In this document: one piece after another, positions 1 through 8,167 of the stretch
Layout of the letters: every line of letters begins with the position of its first letter
Numbering within the stretch: the first letter of the stretch is position 1
Source of the DNA: Spirochaetales bacterium
GTDB lineage: Bacteria > Spirochaetota > Spirochaetia > JABEVK01
Length of the DNA: 64,000 nt
Direction: 5' to 3'
Assembly: GCA_947478845.1 (NCBI GenBank)
Contig: CANJXC010000002.1
Span: 62,001-126,000, forward strand
Notes under the pieces: generated by a model
The model's input: only the letters and a program-made list of their open reading frames with translations
Database searches by the model: none
Told to the model about the DNA's origin: nothing
Made by a program: the position numbers and the translations under genes

Positions 1-104
1 CGGCCGTGTCAGGCTTTTTTGTTGGCTTTTGGGGCCTCTTCTTACGCCTCCAAAGCCACCACGTCAGCGCTGCGAGAAAGCCCACATCGAGAACGAGAAA
101 GAGC

Positions 105-473
105 TCACTCGGAACGATAGGGCAACACCCGAACGTCCAGATGATCTTGAATTGTCACTAAAGCGCCTTCCAGCAGTTCTTGTTGAAACGACTTCAAGGC
201 GGCAAACAGCGTGGGTCCGAGGGCCTCGGGACTTGTGTTCAGGGCACGAAGCAAAAGCACGCTGGGCCTGCCCCCTTTAGGAGAAGCCAAAAGGTGGCCG
301 AAGTCGAAATCTTTGGTCATGACCAACCACCCAGATTCGGCCGCCTTGCAAACCACCTCGGTATCGGAAGCGCTCAGGCGACCCATCTCCGACCAGTGGT
401 AGGCCTCGATGCCTTTTGCATCTAGGGCTGCGAGCCAGTGGCTCGAAAGGTTCAGGTCGATCAGTATGGTCAT
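105..473 (-). CDS. DUF5615-type PIN-like toxin
   Basis: A 122-residue protein of the DUF5615 (Mut7-C-like, PIN-fold) family, the usual toxin partner of DUF433 antitoxins; a nuclease role is known only by family analogy. Visible family features are the N-terminal ILIDLNLS strand with its acidic residue, the mid-protein 'SDTEVV' helix start and 'VMTKDFDFG' with the conserved lysine and aspartates. I start it at the ATG at 473, which overlaps the antitoxin stop codon (ATGA, 4 nt), instead of the longer frame opening at 509, because the overlap is typical of such pairs and the family begins there. It is intact, unlike the related toxin near 33465. Confidence 0.8.
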   Translation of the reverse strand: MTILIDLNLSSHWLAALDAKGIEAYHWSEMGRLSASDTEVVCKAAESGWLVMTKDFDFGHLLASPKGGRPSVLLLRALNTSPEALGPTLFAALKSFQQELLEGALVTIQDHLDVRVLPYRSE

Positions 474-694
474 AGCGTAAGGACAACTTCTCGCTCGTTG
501 ACGCGCCACGAAGCGTAGGCCAAAGCCTGCGTCACATCCTCGGCCACAAGGTAAGGATATTCATTCAAAATCGTAGCCACCGAATTGCCCGAGGCCAACA
601 GGTCGAGCACGGTGCTCACGGTAACCCGCATTCCTCGTACGCACGGTTTGCCACCCATCACCTCGGGATTTATCGTAATCCTGTCGAACTTCAT
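470..694 (-). CDS. DUF433 antitoxin
   Basis: A 74-residue DUF433 protein, a small winged-helix-like antitoxin that normally neutralises the DUF5615 toxin and represses its own promoter. The family core is visible: 'RITINPEVMGGKPCVRGMRV' near the N-terminus, then 'VLDLLASG' and 'ILNEYPYL.AEDV.QALAYA'. The ATG at 694 is chosen because the 38 extra residues of the longer frame are unlike the family. The toxin gene follows with a 4-nt overlap. It shares the GKP.V.G.R and EDI/EDV..ALAYAS features with the second DUF433 gene at 33229, so the window has two modules of the same type. Confidence 0.82.
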   Translation of the reverse strand: MKFDRITINPEVMGGKPCVRGMRVTVSTVLDLLASGNSVATILNEYPYLVAEDVTQALAYASWRVNEREVVLTL

Positions 695-840
695 GATAGT
701 TGGAAAATAGCACCGGGCCGTGGAGAAGTCAAAGTGCGGGGGAGGGGGGACTTCAGATTTCGGATGTAACCTCAAATCTGTCTCGACACCCAAAAAAGTA
801 GAACGCATTCAGATGACCACAAGCTAGCCATTGACGTTAC

Positions 841-849
841 GGGGGGGGG
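841..849 (+). repeat. Run of nine G before a lipoprotein start
   Basis: Nine consecutive G occupy the Shine-Dalgarno position of the lipoprotein gene that starts at 853. A second G-rich stretch (five G, A, six G) lies at 738-749. Homopolymer G runs of this size are known slippage sites in other bacteria; slippage here is an inference. Confidence 0.6.
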
Positions 850-852
850 AGT

Positions 853-3800
853 ATGATTACATCTTTGAGGGGGCTATCTGTGACTTACAGGCAAGCAAGG
901 AGTTTGTTTCTTTCCTTTCTGGGCTTCCTTCTCCTAGTTTCGTGTGCGCAGCCGCTGACTCCCCCTTCCATCATGAAGTCTAAAGGGAGCCTCTGGATCT
1001 ATATTTCTGGCGGCAGTAGTACGCAGAGGACGATTCAGCCAGTCGCCAACGACTTGACGATTACTCAGTACACGATTTCCGGAAGTGGACCGGCAGGGGT
1101 GACGTTGGCTCCGTTGACCCAAGCTTCGGGCACCTTCAGCGCACCCTCCATAGACGCTGGTGACTGGTCAATCACGATACAAGGAAGAAATGCGGGCAAC
1201 GCTGTGGTTGCTTCCGCAACCACGACATTGACAGTTCCTGCGGGAGGTACAGTCAACAAGACCGTCCAGCTCGTGGCTGAAACCGGCAACGGCACCCTTT
1301 CGCTCACGGTAACTTGGCCTGCGGGAACGGTTGTAGACACCGTGTACGGTACCCTGAAGCTGGATGGGGGTTCAGCAGAGAACATCTCGCTTGTGATTTC
1401 GGGCAACAGTGCTACCCTGACGGCATCCAAGCCAAACGGGGCCTCAACCCTCGTCATCAATCTTGCCAACGCTGGTCAGCTCTTGGCGCCTCCTATGATG
1501 GAGGCGGTTATGATTTACAAAGCTATGGTGTCACCGGGCACGATAGACTTTACGAGTGCCGACCTTGCGGGGGGTGGCACGGTAGCCGCACCTTCTTTTA
1601 GCCTGGCGGCAGGAACCTACAATAACCTCTCGACGCTAACCCTTTCGACTGTGACTGCTGGGGCAACTATCAGGTATACAACGGATGGCACCCTACCTAC
1701 GGGTACGACGGGTATAATTTATACTGGCCCGATTACAATTGGCACCACTTGCACGGTTAAGGCAATCGCTTGCTTCTCCAGTTGGGCGAACTCAGCGGTA
1801 GTGACAAACACCTATGTTTTACAATCGGCGACCCCGAACTTTAGTGTAGCCCCTGGAACCTACAACAACGACCAAACTGTATCGGTCACCAGTTCAACCA
1901 CGGGAGCGACGATACGGTACACCACCGACGGAACAACACCAACAAAATCGGTTGGCACCATATACTCCGCTCCGCTCGTGGTCGCCTCAACCCAGACTGT
2001 TAAGGCCCTTGCGTACTTAACAAACTTCGACGACTCAGCGGTATCGAGTTCGACCTATACCCTTGTTGCCGCTAACCCTGTGCCCAGCTTCACGGCGGGA
2101 ACCTACGACATTGGCCAATCGGTGACGCTCAGTTCAACAACGACTGGCTCTACATTTCGGTACACCACCGATGGCACGACTCCTTCCGAAACTACCGGTA
2201 CCATTTATTCCGGCGCTATCGCTGTCAACACAACCAGTACGTTGAAAACGATTAGCTACAAAGCCGGTTACAGCAATTCAGCGGTCGTGACCCTGGCCTA
2301 CACAATTCTGGGAATCGTCGGGACGCCTGTGATTAGCCTCGCATCCGGGACGTACTCAACCGGCCAATCGACGACAATCTCCACAACCACTCCGGGAGCT
2401 TCGATACGGTATACAACCGATGGAAGCACTCCAATCTCAACCACCGGAACGCTGTACTCTGGCCCCGTCTCCATAGCCGCAACGCAGAACCTAAAGGCGA
2501 TTGCCTACATTTCAGGGTGGCCAGCTTCTGTGGTGGCTTTGGCAGCCTACACGATTAACGGGGCCATGGGTTTGAGCATCGTGGGGCTACCTAATGTGGC
2601 GTTGTCGATTCAGGGGGTGCCGAGTTTGCTGCTTCGCTCCAAATCGATGACCGCACTAGCGAACCCTTCAACAGGCTTGAGTTCCTACAACTGGTATCTC
2701 GATGGCACCCCAATCGCTGGGGCGAACACAGCTTCCTTTACACTCAGTTCCGGCTCGAGCCGCTGGCTAGCTAAAGGCCCCCATTCGCTCACTCTGATTG
2801 CGAAAGCCGGTAGCTCGAGCTACTCGTCGAACGCACGTTTTACGGCCTACGACGGAGTTTTAGTATCAGTGGGTACCCAACATACCATGATTCTGAAGAC
2901 CGATGGCTGGCTTTGGGCAAGCGGATACAACCTCAAGGGTCAACTTGGAAACGGTACCAACACCAGCGTTTCAACTCCCGTGCAGGTCATGACCGGGGTT
3001 GCCTCAGTATCAGCGGGTTCGAGCCACACAATGATTCTGAAGACCGATGGCTCGCTTTGGGCAACTGGAGATAACGGCTCTGGTCAACTTGGAAACGGTA
3101 CCACCACCAGCGTTTCAACTCCCATGCAGGTCATGACCGGGGTTGCCTCAGTATCAGCGGGTTCGGGCCACACCATGATTGTGAAGACCGATGGCTCGCT
3201 TTGGGCAACCGGATTCAACCTCCATGGTGCACTTGGAAACGGCACCACCACCAGCGTTTCAACTCCCGTGGAGGTCATGACCGGAGTTGACTCAGTATCA
3301 GCGGGTTCGGGCCACACAATGATTGTGAAGACCGATGGCTCGCTTTGGGCAACCGGATTCAACCTCAAGGGTCAACTTGGAAACGGTACCAATACCGACG
3401 TTTTTACTCCCGTGCAGGTCATGACCGGAGTTGCGTCTGTATACCCTGGATCTACCCACACAATGATTCTGAAGACCGATGGTACACTTTGGGCAACTGG
3501 AGATAACGGCTATGGGCAACTTGGGACTGGCGATACAACCACTGTTGTGACACCCGTACAGGTCATGACCGGGGTTGCCTCAGTATCAGCGGGTGACAAC
3601 ATCCACACCATGATTCTGAAGAACGATGGTACGCTGTGGGCAACTGGAAACAACATGAATGGTCAACTTGGAACCGGCAACACCACCAACGTTTCAACTC
3701 CCGTACAGGTCATGACCGGCGTCGCCTCAGTATCAGCGGGTGGCAAATCTACCATGATTCTGAAGACCGATGGTACGCTTTGGGCAACTGGAAACAACAA

Positions 3801-3876
3801 CTTTGGCCAGCTCGGAATCGGCACCACCACGAACTCGTCTGTGCCAGTTCGTATCAATTCCATGAATCCGTACTGA
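853..3876 (+). CDS. Repeat-rich surface lipoprotein with RCC1 propeller
   Basis: A 1007-residue predicted lipoprotein: a hydrophobic stretch (about residues 18-30) ends in the lipobox-like LLVSC. Residues about 45-240 are a beta-rich part I do not recognise. Residues about 245-568 hold four repeats of 81-83 residues of the chitobiase/beta-hexosaminidase C-terminal type, each with 'GTY', 'IRYTTDG..P' and 'KAIA' motifs. Residues about 573-665 look like an Ig/PKD-type domain, and residues about 672-1005 form seven RCC1 repeats of 48 residues ('HTMILKTDGSLWATG', 'GQLGNGT', 'PVQVM'), enough for one closed seven-blade propeller. Likely displayed on the cell envelope for binding; no catalytic domain is visible. 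The RCC1 units are nearly identical at DNA level, which suggests recent duplication or recombination. Confidence 0.88.
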   Translation: MITSLRGLSVTYRQARSLFLSFLGFLLLVSCAQPLTPPSIMKSKGSLWIYISGGSSTQRTIQPVANDLTITQYTISGSGPAGVTLAPLTQASGTFSAPSIDAGDWSITIQGRNAGNAVVASATTTLTVPAGGTVNKTVQLVAETGNGTLSLTVTWPAGTVVDTVYGTLKLDGGSAENISLVISGNSATLTASKPNGASTLVINLANAGQLLAPPMMEAVMIYKAMVSPGTIDFTSADLAGGGTVAAPSFSLAAGTYNNLSTLTLSTVTAGATIRYTTDGTLPTGTTGIIYTGPITIGTTCTVKAIACFSSWANSAVVTNTYVLQSATPNFSVAPGTYNNDQTVSVTSSTTGATIRYTTDGTTPTKSVGTIYSAPLVVASTQTVKALAYLTNFDDSAVSSSTYTLVAANPVPSFTAGTYDIGQSVTLSSTTTGSTFRYTTDGTTPSETTGTIYSGAIAVNTTSTLKTISYKAGYSNSAVVTLAYTILGIVGTPVISLASGTYSTGQSTTISTTTPGASIRYTTDGSTPISTTGTLYSGPVSIAATQNLKAIAYISGWPASVVALAAYTINGAMGLSIVGLPNVALSIQGVPSLLLRSKSMTALANPSTGLSSYNWYLDGTPIAGANTASFTLSSGSSRWLAKGPHSLTLIAKAGSSSYSSNARFTAYDGVLVSVGTQHTMILKTDGWLWASGYNLKGQLGNGTNTSVSTPVQVMTGVASVSAGSSHTMILKTDGSLWATGDNGSGQLGNGTTTSVSTPMQVMTGVASVSAGSGHTMIVKTDGSLWATGFNLHGALGNGTTTSVSTPVEVMTGVDSVSAGSGHTMIVKTDGSLWATGFNLKGQLGNGTNTDVFTPVQVMTGVASVYPGSTHTMILKTDGTLWATGDNGYGQLGTGDTTTVVTPVQVMTGVASVSAGDNIHTMILKNDGTLWATGNNMNGQLGTGNTTNVSTPVQVMTGVASVSAGGKSTMILKTDGTLWATGNNNFGQLGIGTTTNSSVPVRINSMNPY
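1588..2556 (+). repeat. Four chitobiase-C-like repeats (coding)
   Basis: Four in-frame units of about 243-249 nt within the lipoprotein gene, each encoding the RYTTDG signature (near 1670, 1913, 2159 and 2408). Diverged in DNA, conserved in protein. Confidence 0.75.
2866..3870 (+). repeat. Seven 144-nt RCC1 repeats (coding)
   Basis: Tandem in-frame units of 48 codons. The HTMIL/HTMIV codons recur at 2881, 3025, 3169 and 3313, exactly 144 nt apart, and the sequence between is nearly identical in units 2-4; units 6 and 7 differ slightly in length and lose the exact phase. Confidence 0.88.
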
Positions 3877-3933
3877 AAGCAGGGCACCGCGGTTGGCCCC
3901 GCTAATTCTCTTTAGCTACCAATCTCCCCCAGC

Positions 3934-4560
3934 TTAATGGAGGAGCACAGACTTCCCATATTCCAGGTGAGTCTGGATGATGCTTTCCGCTTTAGGTAAA
4001 TCACGCGCCTGCAGGGCGTTCAAAATCGCATGGTGGTCTTCGAAAGAGGGCCTGAGCCGCTCTGAATCTCGTTGCAAAACCGCCAAAGCCACGCGGTAGA
4101 GCCTATCCTGGATGCGTTCCATCGCTTGCGCAATTTCCCGGTTCCCGGTTGCATTAGCCAACAGAAGGTGAAATTGGGAGTCGGCTTGGGTAAACTCCGC
4201 TGGATCATTGCGGTTGATGAAGGTTACCTGCACCTCGAGATTCTCGTGGAGGGAGTCCAGATCCTTTTCTGCGAGGCCCCGAGTGGCCAGCCGACGTACA
4301 ATGAAGGGTTCCAGTGCCAAACGGAAGTCAAACAGGTCAACAGCAGTGCTCAACGAAAGTTCTGTGATGAGGATTCCTTTTTGGGGTGAATACTTGACAA
4401 GACCGTCGGCCTCAAGTCGTTCCAAGGCCGAGCGGATCGGTGAACGGCTCATGCCGAGAACCTCTCCCAAAGAGCGCTCGGAGACAAAAGAGCCAGGCTC
4501 AAGCTCTGCATGGAGTATTTTTCTGCGCAGTGCGAGGTAGGCCGATTCTTTCAGGGTCAT
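3934..4560 (-). CDS. GntR/FCD transcriptional regulator
   Basis: A 208-residue FadR-subfamily GntR regulator. Residues about 5-70 are the winged helix (KESAYLALRRKIL, 'SERSLGEVLGMSRSPIRSAL', wing 'YSPQKGILI'). Residues about 80-205 are an FCD ligand domain with the expected metal ligands (D and H in 'ADSQFH', then H in 'DHHAIL' and 'THLEYG'). The ATG at 4560 follows the upstream gene by one base, so the two are co-transcribed; a longer frame to 4737 would overlap that gene. FCD regulators commonly bind sugar acids. I infer that it controls the three TGGTATACCA sites in this island, one of which is in its own upstream region. Confidence 0.88.
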   Translation of the reverse strand: MTLKESAYLALRRKILHAELEPGSFVSERSLGEVLGMSRSPIRSALERLEADGLVKYSPQKGILITELSLSTAVDLFDFRLALEPFIVRRLATRGLAEKDLDSLHENLEVQVTFINRNDPAEFTQADSQFHLLLANATGNREIAQAMERIQDRLYRVALAVLQRDSERLRPSFEDHHAILNALQARDLPKAESIIQTHLEYGKSVLLH

Positions 4561-4561
4561 G

Positions 4562-5380
4562 CTATGTTTCCTTGAACTGTAATTGCGGTAAGGTGCGGGC
4601 GTATTCGAGACTTTTCTCAAGCCAAGACTCTTCCAAGAGCACGGTTTCTTCCACCTCTCCCGTGTAGGGAACCCAGACTTCAAGAACAGCCGTGGGCTTC
4701 TTATCGGAATATTGGAGTTTCCTAACAACCTCGTCAACCTTCAACAATCCGGAGCCCGCAGGCGTCCCTAAAATCTCGAAGCCCATCATGTGTCGGTGCC
4801 GCTGTATCGTAAAGTCCTTAATGTGCAAGTTTATCGTCAACGGAGCGAGGACTTCAATTACTGTTTCTGGGAGCTCTAAAGCTGAAAAATTATTCACTGT
4901 GTCAAGGCAACAGCCCAAATAGGGCGTTTCAAAACCGCTCACCAGAAGCGCCAAATCGCTGCAACGATGCAGCCCATGGTTTTCAATCGCCAGTTGAATC
5001 CTCGCTTCCTTAAACTCCTCCATCACTTGACTTAACTCCGCTCGGGCTACCGCAAGCTCGGGTACTGTAACCATGGTTCTGACAAGCCGGCAGTTGAGGT
5101 ACTTAGCGAGGCTCAGGTACTTCCTCAAGTGCTCTGGGTCAGTGCCTCTGGTTCCCAACTCGACGCTAAGATTTTTTTCTCGAGCCGAGTCCCGCACTTG
5201 TGCAAGTTCGGGAGCGGTCAACGCATTCATCGGGAGGTTGTCGGCGAATTGCACCAGAGCTACATCAGAGCGGGCGGCACGCTCGAGAAAAAGCAGGGCT
5301 GTGAGGTTGGGAAGGGTCCTAGGGTATCCGGGAACCCCAATGGCCCAAGTCAGACTATACGTGCTGATTCCAAACTTCAT
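4562..5380 (-). CDS. Xylose-isomerase-like TIM barrel, possible 3-oxo-isoapionate decarboxylase
   Basis: A 272-residue AP-endonuclease-2/xylose-isomerase-like TIM barrel ('MKFGISTYSLTWAIGVPGYP' at the N-terminus, 'LAIENHG' with metal-binding E and H, 'GCCLDTVN' with D, 'NLHIKDF' with H and K, and a C-terminal 'AVLEVWVP' glutamate). The family includes sugar isomerases, epimerases and the apiose-pathway decarboxylase OiaC, which turns 3-oxo-isoapionate into L-erythrulose. The OiaC reading is an inference from the neighbours (ApnO-like gene divergent at 5472, kinase/RuBisCO-like pair further on). A plain ketose epimerase is the main alternative. It is the first gene of a two-gene operon with the GntR regulator. 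Confidence 0.7.
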   Translation of the reverse strand: MKFGISTYSLTWAIGVPGYPRTLPNLTALLFLERAARSDVALVQFADNLPMNALTAPELAQVRDSAREKNLSVELGTRGTDPEHLRKYLSLAKYLNCRLVRTMVTVPELAVARAELSQVMEEFKEARIQLAIENHGLHRCSDLALLVSGFETPYLGCCLDTVNNFSALELPETVIEVLAPLTINLHIKDFTIQRHRHMMGFEILGTPAGSGLLKVDEVVRKLQYSDKKPTAVLEVWVPYTGEVEETVLLEESWLEKSLEYARTLPQLQFKET

Positions 5381-5397
5381 TCTTCACAACTCCTACC

Positions 5398-5440
5398 TTT
5401 ACAACCTACACTTCGTCCTGTATATTACTGGTATACCAGT
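5398..5440 (+). promoter_or_regulatory. Promoter with TGGTATACCA operator, apnO operon 1
   Basis: On the plus strand TTTACA (5398-5403), 17 bases, TATATT (5421-5426) make a good sigma-70 promoter for the gene at 5472. The 20-bp site TATATTACTGGTATACCAGT (5421-5440) contains the perfect palindrome ACTGGTATACCAGT just after the -10 box, where a bound repressor would block initiation. The divergent gene at 5380 may share it. Confidence 0.7.
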
Positions 5441-5471
5441 GCTATGCCAAGAGTTGAGGGAGGGTTCCAGT

Positions 5472-6341
5472 ATGAATATTGCGCTCATAGGTGCCGGAGG
5501 AAAGATGGGTTCTCGAATCACCGACAACTTTCTGAAGTCGAACCTCAAGAACTCCGTTAGCTATGTCGAGGTGGGAGAGGCAGGCATCGCAAAGCTCGCG
5601 GCAAAAGGAATTAAGCCGATGGCAGCCGAAGTTGCCGTGCCACAAGCTGAGTTCGTTATTTTGGCTTTACCAGACAGGGCCATCGGTAAGTTGGCGCCGC
5701 CTCTTTTGAAGCTCATGAAAAAGAACGCCATGGTGATCCTTCTTGATCCGGCTGCCGTCTACCTTGATCAGGTGCCCGCTAGGCCCGACACCTCGGTTTT
5801 TGTCACCCACCCTTGTCATCCCCCTGTTTTCAACGACGAGATTGATCCTGAGGCCAAGAGGGATTTTTTTGGCGGCGTAAAGGCCAAGCAGTCGATTGTT
5901 TGTGCTCTGAAGTCTGGTCCGGAAAGTGACTATACGAAGGGTGAAGAAATGGCAAAGGTGATGTACGGACCAATTATTCGTTCCCATCGCATCACGGTCG
6001 ACCAGATGGCCATTCTTGAGCCGGCAATGGCCGAAACTGTGGGGTCGATGCTCTCGACAGTTTTGGGTGAGGCTCTCAAGCAAGCGGTGAAGGCCGGGGT
6101 GCCGGAAGCCGCCGCCAAGGATTTCATGTTAGGCCATATTCAGGTTCAGCTGGGAATTGTCTTTGGAGACGCAGGTTTTCCCTTTTCCGACGCGTGCCAA
6201 GTGGCCATTGAATACGGTAGAAAGTACATGATTCGCGACGGTTGGCAGGAGTTGTTCGACCACAAGAGTGTTCGTGAGCAAGTCGATGTCATGTTGAACC
6301 CCGAAAAGTTGCCTTTAGCCTTGAAGGCGATGAAACACTAA
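5472..6341 (+). CDS. apnO: D-apionate oxidoisomerase-like protein, copy 1
   Basis: A 289-residue NAD(P)-binding protein of the ApnO type (Rossmann domain plus a phosphogluconate-dehydrogenase-C-like domain). ApnO oxidises and isomerises D-apionate to 3-oxo-isoapionate. Visible: nucleotide-binding 'IALIGAGGKMGSRI' at the N-terminus, 'VILALPDRAIGKL', 'VFVTHPCHPPVFNDE', 'FFGGVKAKQSIVCAL' and the helix 'SHRITVDQMAILEPAMAE'. The ATG at 5472 is chosen because it opens the Rossmann fold and lies after the promoter and operator; the frame extends to 5073 but that part overlaps the divergent gene. First of three genes (apnO, apsD-like, amidohydrolase). A closely related copy lies at 25233-26105. Confidence 0.85.
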   Translation: MNIALIGAGGKMGSRITDNFLKSNLKNSVSYVEVGEAGIAKLAAKGIKPMAAEVAVPQAEFVILALPDRAIGKLAPPLLKLMKKNAMVILLDPAAVYLDQVPARPDTSVFVTHPCHPPVFNDEIDPEAKRDFFGGVKAKQSIVCALKSGPESDYTKGEEMAKVMYGPIIRSHRITVDQMAILEPAMAETVGSMLSTVLGEALKQAVKAGVPEAAAKDFMLGHIQVQLGIVFGDAGFPFSDACQVAIEYGRKYMIRDGWQELFDHKSVREQVDVMLNPEKLPLALKAMKH

Positions 6342-6342
6342 A

Positions 6343-7392
6343 ATGAAGCAACTCAAGGTAGGACTAATAGGGACGGGCTGGTGGTCAGAAAAGCATCTCA
6401 AAGCGTGGTCGAGGATTCCGGAGGTTCAACTTTGGGCCTTGGCAAATCGAAGCCCTGCAAAGCTTGTAGACAAAGCGACCGAGTTTGGTATTCCCCCCGA
6501 GCGGTGCTTCGCCACCTTCAAGGAGCTGCTGGCATCAGGGATAGACGTGGTCGATATTGTGACCGGCCCCGATTCGCACCGCGAATATGTGGAAGCCGCA
6601 GCAAAGGCGGGGGTACAGATTCTGTGCCAGAAGCCCTTTGCCCCATCGCTGAAAGATGCCGAAGCGATGGTTTCGGTGGCCAAGAGTTTCGCGGTGCGAC
6701 TGATGGTGACCGAAAACTGGCGTTGGCTTGAGCCGATGCGGATCATCAAGTCGATTCTCGATGAGGGAACCTTGGGATCGATTCAGGCCGTTCGCTACGT
6801 CCATTCCGATTTCTATACACCTCGGATGGCCCCTGGTGTTGCCCTCCCTCAGCCCTTTTTCCGCGACATGGATCCTTTTCTGTTTTTCGAAATGGGGCCA
6901 CATTGGTTCGATACTTGGCGCTACCTTTTTGGCAACCCAATGCGAGTCTATGCCGACCTCCGCTCGATCAGTCCCCACGTGAAAGGAGAAGATAGCGGAA
7001 CCGTAGTCTTGTCCCACGAGGGTTTTGTGGGCCTCATGGACATGAGCTGGGCAACTCGTCAGAGCCTCGATCGTCCTCTTGGAAAGGAAGTAGGCCCCGT
7101 GCATTTGGAGAGGCTGGTGATCGACGGAAAACTGGGTTCGCTCAAGCTCGACACTCTTGGCAGAATCACTTTGATTTCCGAGGATGGAATGGTGTCGACA
7201 GTGCTCCATTCTGAAACTTCCCTCGACCACGAGGAGAGTCACTTTCGGCTTCAAAAACATTTCATAGACGCCTTGGCCTCGGGTTCACCTTTCGCAACAA
7301 GCGGTGAGTTCACTCTCGATACCGTAAGGTTGATCGACGCGGTGTATCGCAGCTCGAAGACGGGGCAAGCTGTCGCCTACGGGTCAAAGTAA
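6343..7392 (+). CDS. apsD: D-apiose dehydrogenase-like Gfo/Idh/MocA oxidoreductase
   Basis: A 349-residue Gfo/Idh/MocA-family dehydrogenase, one base after the apnO stop. N-terminal Rossmann motif 'VGLIGTGWWSEKH', then 'VDIVTGPDSH', the family lysine in 'ILCQKPFAPS', and the substrate domain with 'VTENWRWLEPMR', 'FFRDMDPFLFFEMGPHWFDT' and 'WRYLFG'. The CQKP, NWRW and FRDM..E.G.H pattern is what I recall from ApsD, which oxidises D-apiose to apionolactone with NAD; I make the specific call from this and from the neighbouring ApnO-like and ApnL-like genes. Another sugar dehydrogenase of the family is the alternative. Cytoplasmic. Confidence 0.8.
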   Translation: MKQLKVGLIGTGWWSEKHLKAWSRIPEVQLWALANRSPAKLVDKATEFGIPPERCFATFKELLASGIDVVDIVTGPDSHREYVEAAAKAGVQILCQKPFAPSLKDAEAMVSVAKSFAVRLMVTENWRWLEPMRIIKSILDEGTLGSIQAVRYVHSDFYTPRMAPGVALPQPFFRDMDPFLFFEMGPHWFDTWRYLFGNPMRVYADLRSISPHVKGEDSGTVVLSHEGFVGLMDMSWATRQSLDRPLGKEVGPVHLERLVIDGKLGSLKLDTLGRITLISEDGMVSTVLHSETSLDHEESHFRLQKHFIDALASGSPFATSGEFTLDTVRLIDAVYRSSKTGQAVAYGSK

Positions 7393-7403
7393 GGAGTTGC
7401 ATC

Positions 7404-8144
7404 ATGATTATTGATGTCCATGCACACATGGGTTGGGACCAGGTTTTCGATGAGGAGTTCACCGCGCAGGACCTCCTAGCGAAACATAAGCTGTTTGGTA
7501 TCTCCCGGACCATTGTTCAACCCGCGTCCTGCCATACCTTGGAGTCTGTGCAAAAGCAGCATACGGCGATTGCCGAGTTGGCCAAAAAGCATCCCGGGGA
7601 ATTTCAAGGGATGGCCAATCCTAACCCACACCTGCCCGACGCCGAATATGAGGCCGAGCTTAAACGCTGCGTCTTGGAACTAGGTTTCGTCGGAGTCAAA
7701 GTTCACACTTTTGCGCACTCGGTTGTTCCCGGTGGACGCGACGGTCGCAAGGTTTTTCGCCTCGCGCAGCAACTAAAGATTCCAGTGATGGTGCATACCG
7801 GACCCGGGATTCCTTTTGCCAACCCGTCACTCTTGATCCCGGTTGCCCGCGACTTCCCCGATGTAACCGTGGTGATGGCCCATTGTGGACTCATGATTTC
7901 GGCCGCCGAGGTTCCCATTGTCCTGGACCTGTGCCCCAATGTGGTCGCCGACGTCACCTGGACAGGCGCCTTCCTCGTTCGGCATTGGGTGCACCAATTT
8001 GGTGCCCAGCGATTTATGTATGGAAGTGACCATGCCGACAACGCCGGAACCGAACTCGCAAAAGTTCGGGAGTGTGGCCTGACTGACGAGCAGGAAAACC
8101 TCCTTTTGTCGGGCAACGCGATCAGGGTTTACGGCGGCTTATAA
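7404..8144 (+). CDS. Amidohydrolase-2 family TIM-barrel hydrolase
   Basis: A 246-residue amidohydrolase-related metal-dependent hydrolase. Metal-ligand positions are visible: 'IDVHAHMGW' at the N-terminus, 'VKVHTF', 'PVMVHTG', 'VVMAHCG' and the late 'YGSDHADN'. A Shine-Dalgarno AAGGAG precedes the ATG at 7404, 12 bases after the dehydrogenase stop, so it is the third gene of the apnO operon. The family includes lactonases and decarboxylases acting on sugar acids; a lactone-opening role in parallel with the ApnL-like protein is possible but not shown by the sequence. Confidence 0.78.
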   Translation: MIIDVHAHMGWDQVFDEEFTAQDLLAKHKLFGISRTIVQPASCHTLESVQKQHTAIAELAKKHPGEFQGMANPNPHLPDAEYEAELKRCVLELGFVGVKVHTFAHSVVPGGRDGRKVFRLAQQLKIPVMVHTGPGIPFANPSLLIPVARDFPDVTVVMAHCGLMISAAEVPIVLDLCPNVVADVTWTGAFLVRHWVHQFGAQRFMYGSDHADNAGTELAKVRECGLTDEQENLLLSGNAIRVYGGL

Positions 8145-8167
8145 CAAGTGCGGGCACCAGGCTTTCC

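Noticed and set aside
1-104. A gene or terminator at the left edge
   Set aside because: A T run near 15-20 is present, but there is no paired stem within the window, and no frame with domain features is seen.
2866-3870. CRISPR-like regular repeats
   Set aside because: The period is 144 nt, in frame, and encodes RCC1 blades; there are no short repeats with unique spacers.
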